DNA of 64,000 nt, taken from positions 1,952,739-2,016,738 of the forward strand of contig OY747715.1 in assembly GCA_963556495.2 (NCBI GenBank), given 5' to 3'. Numbering within the stretch: the stretch's first letter is position 1; every line of letters begins with the position of its first letter. Positions 24,255 to 36,678 of this stretch are shown here, piece by piece. Made by a program: the position numbers and the translations under genes. The notes under the pieces were generated by a model. The model was not told where the DNA came from. It was given only the letters and a program-made list of their open reading frames with translations, and did no database searches. Origin of the DNA: Valencia hispanica. Lineage: Eukaryota; Chordata; Actinopteri; Cyprinodontiformes; Valenciidae.

Positions 24255-24970
24255 TTCTGGTTGGTGGGTAGTGTACTTAAAAATGATCCTCCAGTAGGAA
24301 CATTACCACTTCAACATGTTTTTACTCAAGTTAAAGGAAGATGTAATCGTCCAAGAAATACTACTTGAGTACTGAGTAACTGATCAGAACATCTGATTTC
24401 ATAATTAACGATGTTATTAGACAAAAACATCACAATATGGACAAATTATAGTATTTCAAAGACTAAAACGAAAACTTAATACAAATAAATTAATCCATCC
24501 ATCCAGTATCTATACCATCTATCCTATGCAGGGTTACAGGGACAAATATATTTAATTATTTTCAAATAAAAAAACAATTTCTAGAAACTTTTCCAAATCT
24601 TTTTTTTTTCAATACAAACCTTACAATAACTAGCACTTACAGTAGGTTATGTATATGCAGTATATGTATATTGTAGAACAGGGTATGGTGCTTCCAGGGA
24701 CAATACGTGGTGTTGACTGTGTCTTCACTTGACCTCTTGACCTCCAGTAACATTAGAACAACAAAGCTGGTTTAGAAACAAGATGTTTTACGGCAATAAA
24801 AACTGTAGGTTAGTGTTTGGCTAAAATGTGTTTGTTCTTCATTCAGTGAAGGGAGGGCAGCCAGACATTTTACTCAAGTAAAAGAAAAAGTATGGTGTGG
24901 TAAAACTACTCCTTAAAGTACTTTTCCCCCCCAATAGGTTACTCAAGTAAAAGTAAGTAGTTACTACCCA
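24255..24970. repeat. dispersed fish repeat, second direct copy
   Basis: Landmarks are CATGTTTTTACTCAAG, TCCAAGAAATACTACTTGAG, CAAGTAAAAGAAAAAGTATG and CCAATAGGTTACTCAAGTAA. Tandem neighbour of the copy at 23570-24190. Confidence 0.55.
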
Positions 24971-25969
24971 GAAGACACTGGAAAATGTTCAATGTTGTTG
25001 AATTCTTGCAGGAGAGACTTATTTTAAAAAATGTGCACGACTTTCTTTAAAAATACATCCAGATTACGAGGTGTTCCTGAAAGCACCACAGAAGTCCAGC
25101 GGACGTCTGCTGGTTGTGGTTGATGCGACAGAGAGAAGCTCAGGCCCAAAATGGACGCTCAGTTTATATAAAGAGAAATTGAATCAGATCCTACAGGGCC
25201 TGAATAAACCCTGAGGACCTTCATCAGTCGTTCTTTCATGTTCTCAGGGAATCAATAAAACTGAATCATTTTGACTGAAATCTCTGAGCTTTGAGGTATT
25301 TTAAAATGGAATGAAAACCTTTGATGGAATTTATTAAAGTTTATTAAAATAATTTGAACGACTGAGAAAGTCTGGAGCTGATGATCAAAGCCACGATTAG
25401 AATCCACTCAGAATGAAGCTGCGCTCTGTAAACGCTGACCTCTGTGTGTGTGAGAGATAAAATCACACAAGTGTGGCGCGTGCTGACACTCAACACGTCG
25501 TCACACTCAGACACACAGCAGCTATCAGTCGTATCAGGATCAGATAGTCTCCAGGGTCGCCTTGTTGAGCCCGGAGCAGCAGGAGGAGGGTGCCGTTTGT
25601 TTACCGCCTCGTGTCTCATCACCACCTCTGATCCCTCAGCTGCAGCATATGGAGCATTTGCATGTAGACGGTGGGAGGTGAAGACGGAGCTGGAGGAGCT
25701 CACCTGGATGATCCATCCAGCCTGAAGCAACACATCGACCTCCTGCTGGGAGGTCGTTGCTCTCACTGGGTTCAGCTCTCTATAAAGTCTTCAAACACGT
25801 TCGATTTATTCACGGTTCTAACCACAGCGTTAACCTCCTGCTACTTTATTAACGCAGCAACATAAAGGATTTCTCTCAACAAACGGAAAGTTTGATTTGT
25901 TCTTCCAACTGCAAACAGAACTTCTGGCTCCCTTCCAGAAAGGATTTGTGGATTCCAGGACTAAAAGTT
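24971..25969. other. intergenic; possible regulatory patch
   Basis: No exon was recognised. At 25646-25663, CATATG and the octamer ATTTGCAT lie close together downstream of foxi; this could be enhancer sequence, but nothing proves it. Confidence 0.3.
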
Positions 25970-26472
25970 CACTGCAAACAACGATTTAAAAAAAGGAAAA
26001 ATCCCTTGTTTGTGAACATTATTTCGTATTTTTTAAATACATTGTCTTATTTCAAGAAAATATTCACTTGTTTCATTTGGCGATTGTTTTTAGCTTGTTA
26101 CAAGTAAAACTATCTTGTATAGTTTATTTGTAACTTGTTCCTGGAGTCGCCTTTTTTCCAGTGTAAGTCCTATGATCTGGCTTTTGTGACTGAAGGCTTA
26201 AGAAAAGAAGATGGCCGACGTGTGAAGATTATTAGTTTAGATAAATACAATGGAGATGCTTTATTAGACTGGAAAATAGGCTACTACAGAAACAAGTTAA
26301 AAATAAATTATACAAGATATTTTTGCTTGTAATAAGATAAAAAAATCTGCCAATGGAACAAGTGAATATTTTCTTGAAAATAGTTTTTGAAATGAGACAA
26401 TATATTTAAAAAATATGAAAAAATGTCCACAAACAAGGGATTTTTCCTTTTTTTAAATCGTTTTTTGCAGTG
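25970..26472. mobile_element. fold-back MITE with long terminal inverted repeats
   Basis: The left end CACTGCAAACAACGATTTAA and the right end (inverse of CACTGCAAAAAACGATTTAA) start arms of over 130 bp that match almost base for base, for example AAATCCCTTGTTTGTG and AAGAAAATATTCACTTGTT. GTTC occurs on both flanks. The short loop has no coding capacity. It sits directly beside, and probably within, an older Tc1 remnant. Confidence 0.8.
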
Positions 26473-26590
26473 TTCTCCTGTGGACAGGTTCTCCCACCTG
26501 AGCTGTGGATCTCTGCAGCTCCTCCAGAGCTACCCTGGTCTCCACTGCAGCTTCTCTCTGCTCAGCCTGTCAGCTTGGGAGGACCTCCGT
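26473..26590 (-). mobile_element. Tc1-like transposase fragment
   Basis: The minus strand encodes the ALEELQRS-type helix-turn-helix segment (CTCTGCAGCTCCTCCAGAGC on +). Same family as 15470-15662. Confidence 0.65.
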
Positions 26591-26926
26591 CTTTAGATGA
26601 CGGGTTTAGCTCCGCTGTTCCAGAAGAATGCAGTTTAGTTTAGATTCATTTAATCCAGTTGATTCCAGTTTAATGTAATTATGATTCAACACAAGCTAGA
26701 AGTTTTAGACTTGAGTTTATTTATTTCGATCTGATTCGACGACACACAGTCAGGTGGCACTAATTAAGCTAATTAACAGCTGCATTAAACACCCAGAACA
26801 GATGGACTCTGATTGGTTTAAACTGGAGCGAATGGCCTCATATTATGGGGTGTCGTTTGTAAAAGAAAAAGTAAAAAAATTAACAGGAATAATTTGACTT
26901 ATAAGAAAAATCTAAATGACTTTTCA

Positions 26927-27407
26927 GTCACATTTCCACCATGTTATTCATTCATTTATAAATGTCACTGTTTCTAACTAAATAATTAGCTAGCAAGCTG
27001 AGCTGCCTGGCTAAATATTTAACTACTGTGAAAATTCACTTGTAACAAGCGGAAGTGGACTATCAAAATAAAAGCTGGGTCTTGCTAACCTCTATATAAA
27101 CTCATGCTGCTGGTTGTAAATCCATCGGTAAACGTCTGTATTGCTGTTAAGACGGCTCAGACTATGTTTTAAGATGAAATGTTGGAAAAGTCGAAAGGAA
27201 TAGAAACAATGATAAAGAGTTTATATAGAAGACCTAGCTTTTATTTTGGTAGGACACTTCCGCTTATCAGCAAGTAAATTTACACACTTTAGTTTGGTAG
27301 CTAAATAAATATTTAGTTTGTAAACTAAATATGAAACTTCAAACTAAATATTTTGTTAAAAATCTGCTACATTTATAAATAAATGAATAACTTGGTGAAA
27401 ATATGAC
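26927..27407. mobile_element. second large imperfect inverted repeat (fold-back element)
   Basis: The left arm (about 26927-27105) contains GTTATTCATTCATTTATAAA and AAGCGGAAGTGGAC. The right arm (about 27225-27407) contains their inverses (TTTATAAATAAATGAATAAC, ACTTCCGCTT) in mirror order, together with TATATAAACTC/GAGTTTATATA. The loop is about 120 bp. No coding capacity. Confidence 0.7.
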
Positions 27408-27555
27408 CATAAGAAAACGAACCCCCATTTTCTTATGACAGGCATTGTTGCTGTTAAACTGTGACTGGGTAACTTTACAAAGCGAAGCCCATATTGCGGT
27501 TAGGATTGGATCAGTTTTTATTTAATTATTTATTGAAAGAAACTGATTAGTCAAT

Positions 27556-28828
27556 CACTTCATCTGGATGGCATTAAATTGGCCCCCAGTAATAACGTAA
27601 AGAACCTCGGCGTTATTTTTGACCAAGACTTGTCATTTAAATCCCATATTAAACAGGTTTCTAGGATTTCTTTCTTTCACCTCCGGAATATTGCTAAAAT
27701 TAGAAACATCCTGTCCAGGAGTGATGCTGAGAAACTAGTCCATGCATTTGTTACCTCAAGGCTGGACTACTGTAATTCTTTACTATCAGGAAGTCCACAA
27801 AATGCCATTAAAAGCCTTCAGTTGATCCAAAATGCTGCAGCAAGAGTTCTGATGAATATTAAAAAGAGAGATCACATTTCTCCTGTTTTAGCTTCCCTTC
27901 ATTGGCTCCCTGTTAAATCCAGAATAGAATCTAAGATCCTCCTTCTTCCATATAAAGCCCATAATAATCAGCTCCATCATCCATCAGAGATCTGATTGGT
28001 CCATATGTTCCTAACAGAGCCCTTCGCTCTCAGACTGCAGGTTTACTTGTAGTTCCTAGGATCTCTAAAAGTAGAATGGGAGGCAGATCTTTTAGTTATC
28101 AGGCTCCTCTCCTGTGGAACCAGCTCCCAGCTTTAGTCCGTGAGGCAGACACTCTGTTTACTTTTAAGGCCAGGCTTAAAACCGTTAGACTAGCTTAGCT
28201 AATCCGAAGCGATCTCTGCTGCTGGAGGAAACACTGACCACTCCTCACTCTGCTACTATAACTTTTAACTTCATGTTTTCTGTTTTTCTCTCCATAGAAG
28301 ATATACCTGGTCTGGTATCCTGCTTGGCTGCAATGCCCTGTTGGACGGGGGGCATCGACTGGGATGATGCTCCCAGTAACTGAACATCCACTGTGTCCTG
28401 TTATCAACTTTTTACTTTCTGTAACATAGAAAGTTCTCTTATATCAGATCTTCTGTTCCTTCTGTGTCTCTGCTCTGTCTTCTCAAACCCCCAGACGGTC
28501 GTGGCAGATGGCCGCTCCTACTGAGCCTGGTTCTGTTGGAGGTTTCTTCCTGTTAAAGGGGAGTTTTTCCTCTCCACCGTCGCTACATGCTTGCTCAGTA
28601 TGAGGGATTGCTGTGAAGTCAACGACACAATGCAGGCGACTGTCTATCGTCGCTACATGTTGGTCCAGGAGGAGTGAACGCTGCAAGTCAATCTGCTGGG
28701 ATTCCTTAGATAGAAAACTTTGACACTGGTTGGAATGTTTTGGATGATTGAATTGAAATGACTTTTCTGTTAAAGTGCCTTGAGATGATGTGTTGAAAAC
28801 TGGCGCTATACAAGTTCACTGAATTACT
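27556..28828 (+). mobile_element. Rex1-like LINE, C-terminal reverse transcriptase and 3' UTR
   Basis: The frame from 27579 encodes KNLGVIFDQDLSFKSHIKQ, then LDYCNSLLSGS and LASLHWLPVKSRI, with a break near 27,990. Reading resumes with NRALRSQTAGLL and APLLWNQLP. A 3' UTR of about 650 bp follows, ending AACTGGCGCTATACAAGTTC. It is 5'-truncated (no catalytic ADD). Parent-like to the pieces at 19047 and 20941. Confidence 0.85.
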
Positions 28829-29080
28829 TCTCTCTTCGTTTTTCATCCTGACAGAAACAATAAACAGGGGAGGATGATGGTTGTTAAGCTTCAGAGGAGA
28901 TGTTTCATCACGAGGCTCCGTCAGTCAGCAGGACCTCAAAGCTCCAGGCAGAGGGTGTGTGTTACGTTATGCAAATATTAGGCAGTCAGTATTTATCCTG
29001 GCAGTTACCTGGTCGACACACTCAGCTGCAGCAGCAGAGTGTGTGCGCTGAAGCAGAACACAGACAATCATAAATTAAAT

Positions 29081-30895
29081 TGGTTCCTGAAGACGACCCG
29101 TGTGGTTCCTGAAGACGACCCGTATGGTTCCTGAAGACGACCCATGTGGTTCCTGAAGACGACCCGATTGGTTCCTGAAGACGACCCGATTGGTTCCTGA
29201 AGACGACCCGTGTGGTTCCTGAAGGCGACCCGTATGGTTCCTGAAGACGACCCGTGTGGTTCCTGAAGGCGACCCGTATGGTTCCTGAAGGCGACCCGTA
29301 TGGTTCCTGAAGGCGACCCGTATGGTTCCTGAAGACGACCCGTATGGTTCCTGAAGACGACCCGTATGGTTCCTGAAGGCGACCCGTGTGGTTCCTGAAG
29401 ACGACCCGTGTGGTTCCTGAAGACGACCCGTGTGGTTCCTGAAGGCGACCCGTGTGGTTCCTGAAGACGACCCGTATGGTTCCTGTAGGCGACCCGATTG
29501 GTTCCTGAAGGCGATCCGTGTGGTGCCTGAAGGCGACCCGTGTGGTTCCTGAAGACGACCCGTATGGTTCCTGAAGACGACCCGTGTGGTTCCTGAAGAC
29601 GACCCGATTGGTTCCAGAAGACGACCCGATTGGTTCCTGAAGGCGACCCGTGTGGTGCCTGAAGGCAACACTTATGGTTCCTGAAGACGACCCATGTGGT
29701 TCCTGAAGGCGACCCGATTGGTTCCTGAAGACGACCCCATATGGTTCCTGAAGACGACCCGTTTGGTTCCTGAAGACGACCCGATTGGTTCCTGAAGACG
29801 ACCCCATATGGTTCCTGAAGGCAACCCGTATGGTTCCTGAAGACGACCCGTATGGTTCCTGAAGACGACCCGTATGGTTCCTGAAGACGACCCGTATGGT
29901 TCCTGAAGACGACCCGATTGGTTCCTGAAGACGACCCCATATGGTTCCTGAAGACGACCCGTTTGGTTCCTGAAGACGACCCGATTGGTTCCTGAAGACG
30001 ACCCGATTGGTTCCTGAAGACGACCCCATATGGTTCCTGAAGGCAACACTTATGGTTCCTGAAGACGACCCGATTGGTTCCTGAAGACGACCCGATTGGT
30101 TCCTGAAGGCGACCCGATTGGTTCCTGAAGGCGACCCGTGTGGTTCCTGAAGACGACCTGTATAGTTCCTGAAGGCGACCTGTGTGGTTCCTGAAGGCGA
30201 CCCGATTGGTTCCTGAAGGCGACCCGTATGGTTCCTGAAGGCGACCCGTATGGTTCCTGAAGGCGACCCGATTGGTTCCTGAAGGCGACCCGTGTGGTTC
30301 CTGAAGACGACCCGATTGGTTCCTGAAGACGACCCCATATGGTTCCTGAAGGCGACCTGTATGGTTCCTGAAGACGACCCGTATGGTTCCTGAAGACGAC
30401 CCGTATGGTTCCTGAAGATGACCCGTATGGTTCCTGAAGACGACCCGTATGGTTCCTGAAGACGACCCGTTTGGTTCCTGAAGGCGACCCGTATGGTTCC
30501 TGAAGACGACCCTTATGGTTCCTGAAGGCGACCCGTGTGGTTCCTGAAGACGACCTGTATAGTTCCTGAAGGCGACCTGTGTGGTTCCTGAAGACGACCC
30601 GTATGGTTCCTGCACGCAACACGTATGGTTCCTGAAGAAGACCCGTGTGGTTCCTGAAGACGACCTGTATGGTTCCTGAAGGCGACCTGTGTGGTTCCTG
30701 AAGACGACCCATGTGGTTCCTGAAGACGACCTGTATGGTTCCTGAAGACGACCTGTATGGTTCCTGAAAACGACCCGTGTGGTTCCTGCAGGCGACCTGT
30801 GTGGTTCCTGAAGGCAAAACGTATGGTTCCTAAAGATGACCCATGTGGTTCCTGAAGACGACCTGTGTGGTTCCTGAAGGCGACCTGTGTGGTTA
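29081..30895. repeat. 22-bp minisatellite, about 82 copies
   Basis: The unit is GGTTCCTGAAGACGACCCGT plus two bases, with GAAGGCGACC, CCGATT and CATATG variants. Open frames of up to 515 codons on the minus strand repeat every 22 residues and are artefacts. Confidence 0.96.
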
Positions 30896-33440
30896 GGAAC
30901 CTTTTAGAAAACCAGTAGAACCTTTAGATCAATGAGTAGAAACAGAACCTCCTCACACAGCTTCATCTAATGGAACCCTGAAACATCTCCAGAATCTTCA
31001 GAATTTTAAGCAGCTTTTAATTGACCCAAAAAAGCAAAAACATGAAACCTCTGTTAGAACCCAACAGAACTTCAGAACGAAATGCTGGGACTGAATTTAA
31101 AAGCTATCAGAACCTGATGAGGAAGAACTTAAAGGGATAATTTGACTGTTCTAAATCAGAACCAGAATCACCAATAACTACACGGGCCCGGATGGAAACC
31201 ATTTAGAACCCCCTGATGATCGGTCCAGGGCGGAGAACCGCCTTCGACCACCGGAGATAGGAACCAGCACCCAGACCTGGTCCAGACATGGGGAGGATGG
31301 ATTTAATCTGAGCAGCAGAACCTTCTAGAACCTTTTGGATCAATGAAACCCTTTTAATAAACCGAACAAAGATGGCAGAATCTAGAACCTTAAAGAACCC
31401 TGAGACACTGACAGAACCTTCAGTTGCTTCCAGAACCTCCCTGAAGATCAGATCCCTTTGGAGCACAACTAGAACCTTTCAGAACTAAGGCCTAACCCTG
31501 CCTCTGTGTTCCCTGGAAAAACTGAAAAGGGAACCTGGAATCCACCTGAAGTTCCAGAACCCTTCAGTCTTTCACTAGAAAACCTCCAACAGAACCAAAC
31601 AGGTGAATTTCTCCTAGAAGATCCAGGAGAACCAGAACCGTTCAGCAGCAGCGTCGAGTTTCCTTCTTCCTCTTCAGGGATCTCCTTCTCACAGATAATT
31701 TAGGAAAACCCAAAGCCCTTTGACAGAACCGAGTAGAACCTCTTAAATAAACGTGAGGACCAGGTCGGGGACGGACGGCTCAGTAGAAGCGCCTCTCTTC
31801 CTCCTCCGGGTCCTACCGGGCCGACCCGGCCCTGCGGTGGAAAGTTCCCGTTGCTCCGGGCGGGATGACGGCGGGGGTGAAACATCCCAGAGGAGACGGG
31901 TCGGATCGGAGCGACGAGTCTGAGCAGGTCTGCAGGAGGAGGGAGGAGGGAAACCCGGCTGCAGCTGCTCCAACAGTTCAAAGGCCGACCCAGAACCAGC
32001 TGGAACGCCTCACGCCCCACAGAGAGCCGGGTCCAGGGGCCAAACGGACCCACGGGGTCAGAGGTCAGGTGTCACATCAGAGGAAACATGGCAGAGAAGG
32101 TAAGGACTGGAGTCATTTTATGAACCGGGTCACAGAGAACCTCCAGCATGAAGTGGTTCTGTGGTTCCAGCAGGTGTTGCTGTGAGCTCAGGGATGGGTC
32201 CGGTTCTACAGAACCTGGATTCTCCAGAACACCTGAGCACAAAGTTTCCAGGACGAGTGAAACATGAAGCTGCAGAACCGGTCCGGTCAGTAGGACGGGC
32301 CAGCAGAACCCGACCCACATCAAATGTTGGAATGATCAGAGTTCTGAGGATGTTCTGGGAAGGATTGGGTCAGAACCAACCACAACAGACTGGTGGGAAA
32401 GGTTAAAAGGTCATTGCTGAGGTATTCCCACAGCTCCAGAACACAGAGGTTCTCCTGCGACCCGTTAACCAGTGGATCCCACCGACAGCAGCCCGGCAGA
32501 GGCTGGTGGGGTGTACTTTCTTTCTGCATGGCAGTTCTGGAAGGGTTCAGGAGAACCAAAAGTTCTGTTGATGTTCTGTTTAGCCGGGTTAACCCCGGAT
32601 GAAACCTGCTGGATATCACAGCTTCATAACCTAAATAAACTGATCTGTGTTGCAGCAGCAGGGCGGTCCAGTTCAACGCTACCCGTCCAGAACCACCACA
32701 CGAATCTGCAGCAAACAGAAGAAACTGGAGTTTAAACTGATATCTGCTGCCCCCATGTGGCCAAAACACAGAGCTCCAGCTTTGTGTCTGAAGATCCAAC
32801 ATGTCAGCTTGGTTCTGCTGCTCGTTCTTCCTACAGGAACCCAGAAGAACCATGTTTGGATCAGAACCACCTGAGTCTGGAGGTAAACCTCTGCCTCATC
32901 AGACCAGCAGAACTTTCAGAAGTTCTGCATCTGTTTCGGGTCAGAGGATTTATCCCGCTGAGCTTCCAGTTTTAAAGATGGCTGAAGACGCTTCCCACCA
33001 GAGACGACACCGTCTGAAAACCGGACCTCAGCTCCAACATGGTTCTGCACAGAACCGAAGCTGGGTTTATCCGAGCAGGACATCTGAACCTTCAAAGGCC
33101 CATCAACCAATCAGCTTCCTCCATCTGCTCTGTGGGTCAGATTTTATTCCCTCATTTATTTAACTTCAACTTCTTGGAGTCTGTAAACATCAGCAGCTCG
33201 TGGTTCTGTTGCTGGATGGTTAAAGTTAACACCTGTTACATTAAATGGATTCATTAAAGCAAAGGTCAAAGGTTAAATCAGATATATATCTGTAAAAACA
33301 AGAGGAAATGAGACAAAGAAAGAGCTCTATAAATCTAAATAAGAAGCAAAGACCTGAAACAGAAGCAGAGTTCATGGATCTAACGATGGGAGAGTTTAAA
33401 TGTTCCAACATGAAGAGCTCAGGAGAACCAACAGGAAGTC
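30896..33440. other. intergenic, CpG-rich patch with possible first exon
   Basis: No gene recognised. At 31745-32101 the sequence is CpG-rich and ends in ATGGCAGAGAAG followed by a good donor GTAAGG (GT at 32100). This could be a first coding exon (MAEK) of an unidentified + strand gene, but no second exon could be tied to it. Confidence 0.3.
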
Positions 33441-33443
33441 TGC

Positions 33444-33482
33444 AGTAAAACATGGTGGAGGCTCTGTCATGCTCTGGGAATG
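33444..33482 (+). mobile_element. Tc1-like transposase relic
   Basis: The plus strand reads VKHGGGSVMLW, the conserved strand of Tc1/mariner transposases. No further transposase can be followed on either side. Confidence 0.6.
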
Positions 33483-33722
33483 TCATTCTGTCAGATAAAG
33501 AGCGGTTCTGATTGGGACCAGCTCCATGTTTCAGTCACAGCATCGAAACCCAGACAAACCCAGGCTCCTCCTCTGAACCGGACCTCAGCACCAGAACCGA
33601 ACTAATGAGCAGCAAACATCTGGACAGGAATGTTAAACCTTCGGTGAACAAGAAATCCCTAAAAGCTGTTTCCTGCTTCATTCAAACAAATAACTCCAGA
33701 AACTCAAGTTGTTTTAAACGTT

Positions 33723-33728
33723 TTTATT
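33723..33728 (-). terminator. nhp2 polyadenylation signal
   Basis: AATAAA on the minus strand, about 285 nt beyond the nhp2 stop. Confidence 0.55.
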
Positions 33729-33806
33729 AAAAAAGGATTTTAAATGTCGCATCAACTGGATCAACAACCAGTCGCCATAAACTAAAAAGAAAAATTATTT
33801 ATGTGT

Positions 33807-33821
33807 CCAGCAGGGGGCAGC
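33807..33821 (+). promoter_or_regulatory. single CTCF core consensus in nhp2 3' UTR
   Basis: CCAGCAGGGGGCAGC fits CCASYAGRKGGCRSY at every base. Predicted site only. Confidence 0.4.
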
Positions 33822-34009
33822 AGCGGCTTTTAGTCCTCATGTCCAAACATGTTCCTCTCCTGCCGTCCGGCCAACGTTAGCTTAGCTTAGCACAAACACT
33901 GGAAACGGGTGGAAACTGTTAGCGCTGCAGAGAAACAGGAGGATTCTGGGAGAAAAAAAAGGGGCGGACTGTGCCTTTAAGTCAGAGCTGCATGTTGATT
34001 GGCTGCGTC

Positions 34010-36507
34010 TCACAGCGGTTTGGGCAGGGTGGACACCTCTTCCAGACATTCGTCGTAGGCGTCCTGGTAGTCCTGGTGAGGTTTGATCAGGATAACGCAG
34101 GTCGGCCGTTTGGACCCGGCGGACGAGCCCAGATCCTGCAGAGGCATTTCAAAATAAGAGTCCGAAATCATTTCACATGATTAAAAACCAAAGTGAGCTT
34201 CGCTTAAATCACAATATGAGCAGTAAAAAAACCCTAAGCATATCCATTTCAAAATAAGCACTAAAATTTCAGCTTTTCAAAATAAGACTCTGAAATCAGA
34301 AGCATTTCAGAACAAATGATTAAAAACCAAAGTGAGCTTCACAAAAACTACAACATTTCACAATAAGAGCATTAAAAAACCTAAACACATCCATTTCAAA
34401 ATAAGAGCAAAAATATTAGCTTTTAAAAAAAAATTACACCTCAAATCTATATTGCGACATAATCTAAAGCATGTGCCTTAATGATATCTATTGCAACATA
34501 TTCTTTTCTTTATATATGACAACAACAAATTAAAGAAAGTTTAGAATGCCATTTAAAGAACATGTATTGTGGAAAATCCATTAAAAAATAATAATAAAAT
34601 CTTTGTTCCAAAACATGCAACACTAAAATTCTCACAACACAAAGATGAAGATATTATAAATAAATTAAAAGCTAAATGTTATCCAAAAAAAACCTATAAA
34701 GTTCAAAACTGTCCGCTTTCCTGGTTATTTATAAATTTAATATCACACAAAAATACAGCAGCACATATTTGAATTAAAAATGCTTTCAAGTTCAACAGCT
34801 CTTTTTCTGTTAAATGGAAAATACATTTTAAACTTGCAATATGTAGTGTAAAGACAAACAGTTAACATTAGTATGTTTATCCTCATTGATGACACCTTGA
34901 TGACATCATCAAAATGCGCAATCGAGGTATAGTTAAAATCTCTACCTTTGGCTAAATTGAAATTAAATTTAAATCCTTTCTACCTGATAACTTTTATATT
35001 GCCCATCTCTAGTTTAAATAGAATTATATACACACATTTCAAAATAAGAGAAAGTTAATCACATTTCAAAATAAATAATTTCAAATTAAGAGTCAGAGAT
35101 CAGACAAGCTTTTCACAATAAAATACGCAGGAAAATCTTAAACATGCATTTAGAATGATGCCACTTTCCGACCTTTCACAATAAAACCTAAAGAAAAAGC
35201 TAAAAACAACTTTAAAATGATACGGGAATAATAAAAAAAGGTCTAAATAAACATAAACACAGATTTCCCAGCCGGACCGGGTCGTCCCACTCACCACTTT
35301 AGACGGGATGTAGGCGTACGGCAGGTTTCTGTCCTCACACATGACCGGCAGGTGGCAGTAGACTTCGATGGGCAGCGTGTCGCCGGCCAGAACCACGATG
35401 CTGCAGGAGGAGGAACAGCGTTACACCTCTGTGCCCCTGTGCATGATGGGTAATTATATCTGAAACTTCATTCAATCTGGAAAAAACATTTTAAAGAAAT
35501 GTAGAAAATTTTTTCGTCGTTCAACAAAAGTCCAGAAACATGAAGGTTGAAGACCGATGGCCAACAGCGGAGGTTTATGGTGTTCAAGTCCGGACTTTGA
35601 CTAGGCCACTCCAAAGCCTTCCTTTTATTATTGTAGTTTAGGAGCCAATCAGAGGAGGAGCTGCTGCCGTTTTTGGGTCATGGTTCTGCTGTAGAACCCA
35701 GGAGAGGATGGACTAAAGGTCCCAACCTGACGGTCAGACGTTCTCCTTCAGGATCGTCTGCTGAGGAAACAGTTCACGGTTCCAGCAGTTAAAGTCCAGG
35801 CCCTGAGGCAGCCCCAGATCATCACACTACCACCACCGTGTCTCACTGTAGGGATGCTGTTAGTTCTACTCCAGATGTTACGGGACCTCTGAATGTTTCG
35901 CCAGAAGTCTCGAGGATCATCAGGATGTTTTGTGGGAAATGTGAGACGGGTCTTTGTGTTCTTCTGGGTCAGCAGCAGCGGTTCTGGAGGCCATTTTCTC
36001 TCTCTCTCATTGTTAAATCCTGACCTCTGACCTTAGCCTAGGTAGGGAGGCTTGTCAGAACCTTTAGGTGTAGTTCTGGCTTCTTCTGGGCCTCCATTAA
36101 CTAATTAAACAATTCCTGGACCCCCGTAGCTGCCTCCTCCCCGGTAACCTACATGGCCTGGGTCAGATGTTGACCTTTGAACTCACCCTTTCTCTCCCTT
36201 GTTGATGAACTTCTGGACTTCCTTCACTCCTCTCCTAATGTTCTTCACCTTCGCAGCTGCAAACAAACAAACACCAACTGTGACCCCCAGCACCGGATCA
36301 AATCTGCAGGACCGCCCCTGCTCGCCGTCTTCTACCTTTCTTCACGCACTTGTAGAGCTTCTTGCTGAGCTTTCTGGAGGCCAGCGGCTGGGCGATGGGG
36401 TTGAGATGGGCGACCAGCTCGGCGTAGTTCCGCCCGGTTCCTCCGGCCTCCCCGGCCGCTGCCTCCTCTCCGTCCGCGGAAACTTTCTCCTTCTTCACTT
36501 TAGTCAT
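34010..36507 (-). CDS. nhp2: H/ACA ribonucleoprotein subunit NHP2
   Basis: Four exons on the minus strand: 36507-36336, 36256-36187, 35400-35295, 34135-34010 (stop TGA at 34012-34010); 157 residues, close to the 153 of human NHP2. It belongs to the L7Ae/NHP2 RNA-binding family and is a core subunit of H/ACA snoRNPs and telomerase RNP, acting in nucleoli and Cajal bodies. Conserved text: LNPIAQPLASRKLSKKLYKC in exon 1, NIRRGVKEVQKFINKGEKG in exon 2, VVLAGDTLPIEVYCHLPVMC and DRNLPYAYIPSK in exon 3, SKRPTCVILIKPHQDYQDAY in exon 4. Phases are 1, 2, 0 and all splice sites are GT-AG. Intron 1 is only 79 bp. Intron 2 carries a Tc1 remnant; intron 3 carries an imperfect duplication rich in CATTTCAAAATAAG (34146-34440). 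Confidence 0.95.
35570..36015 (-). mobile_element. Tc1/mariner-type transposon remnant in nhp2 intron 2
   Basis: The minus strand encodes NIWSRTNSIPTVRHGGGSVM, a Tc1/mariner transposase signature, then degenerates with stops. It runs antisense to a Tc1-like left part (CAAGTCCGGACTTTGACTAG). A different family from 40500-42420. Confidence 0.7.
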
Positions 36508-36678
36508 TTCTGATCGATAATCGATGATCCGCAGCTGCCTTCCTGATCTCAGTCAGTCACAACATCCACCAGAACCACTCCAGTGGGCAGCAACACGTGG
36601 TTCAGCTTCTTCTGCTGCTCAGAGCGGAAAACAGCAGGACTACAGCGCCACTAGCGCCACCAAACGGAACTACAATAC

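Noticed and set aside
29022..30817. Several 200-515-codon frames on the minus strand
   Set aside because: Artefacts of the 22-bp minisatellite; the same 22-residue pattern appears in each frame.
29081..30895. Centromeric or telomeric satellite
   Set aside because: Unit is not TTAGGG-like nor a known centromeric unit; array is only 1.8 kb and lies between ordinary genes.
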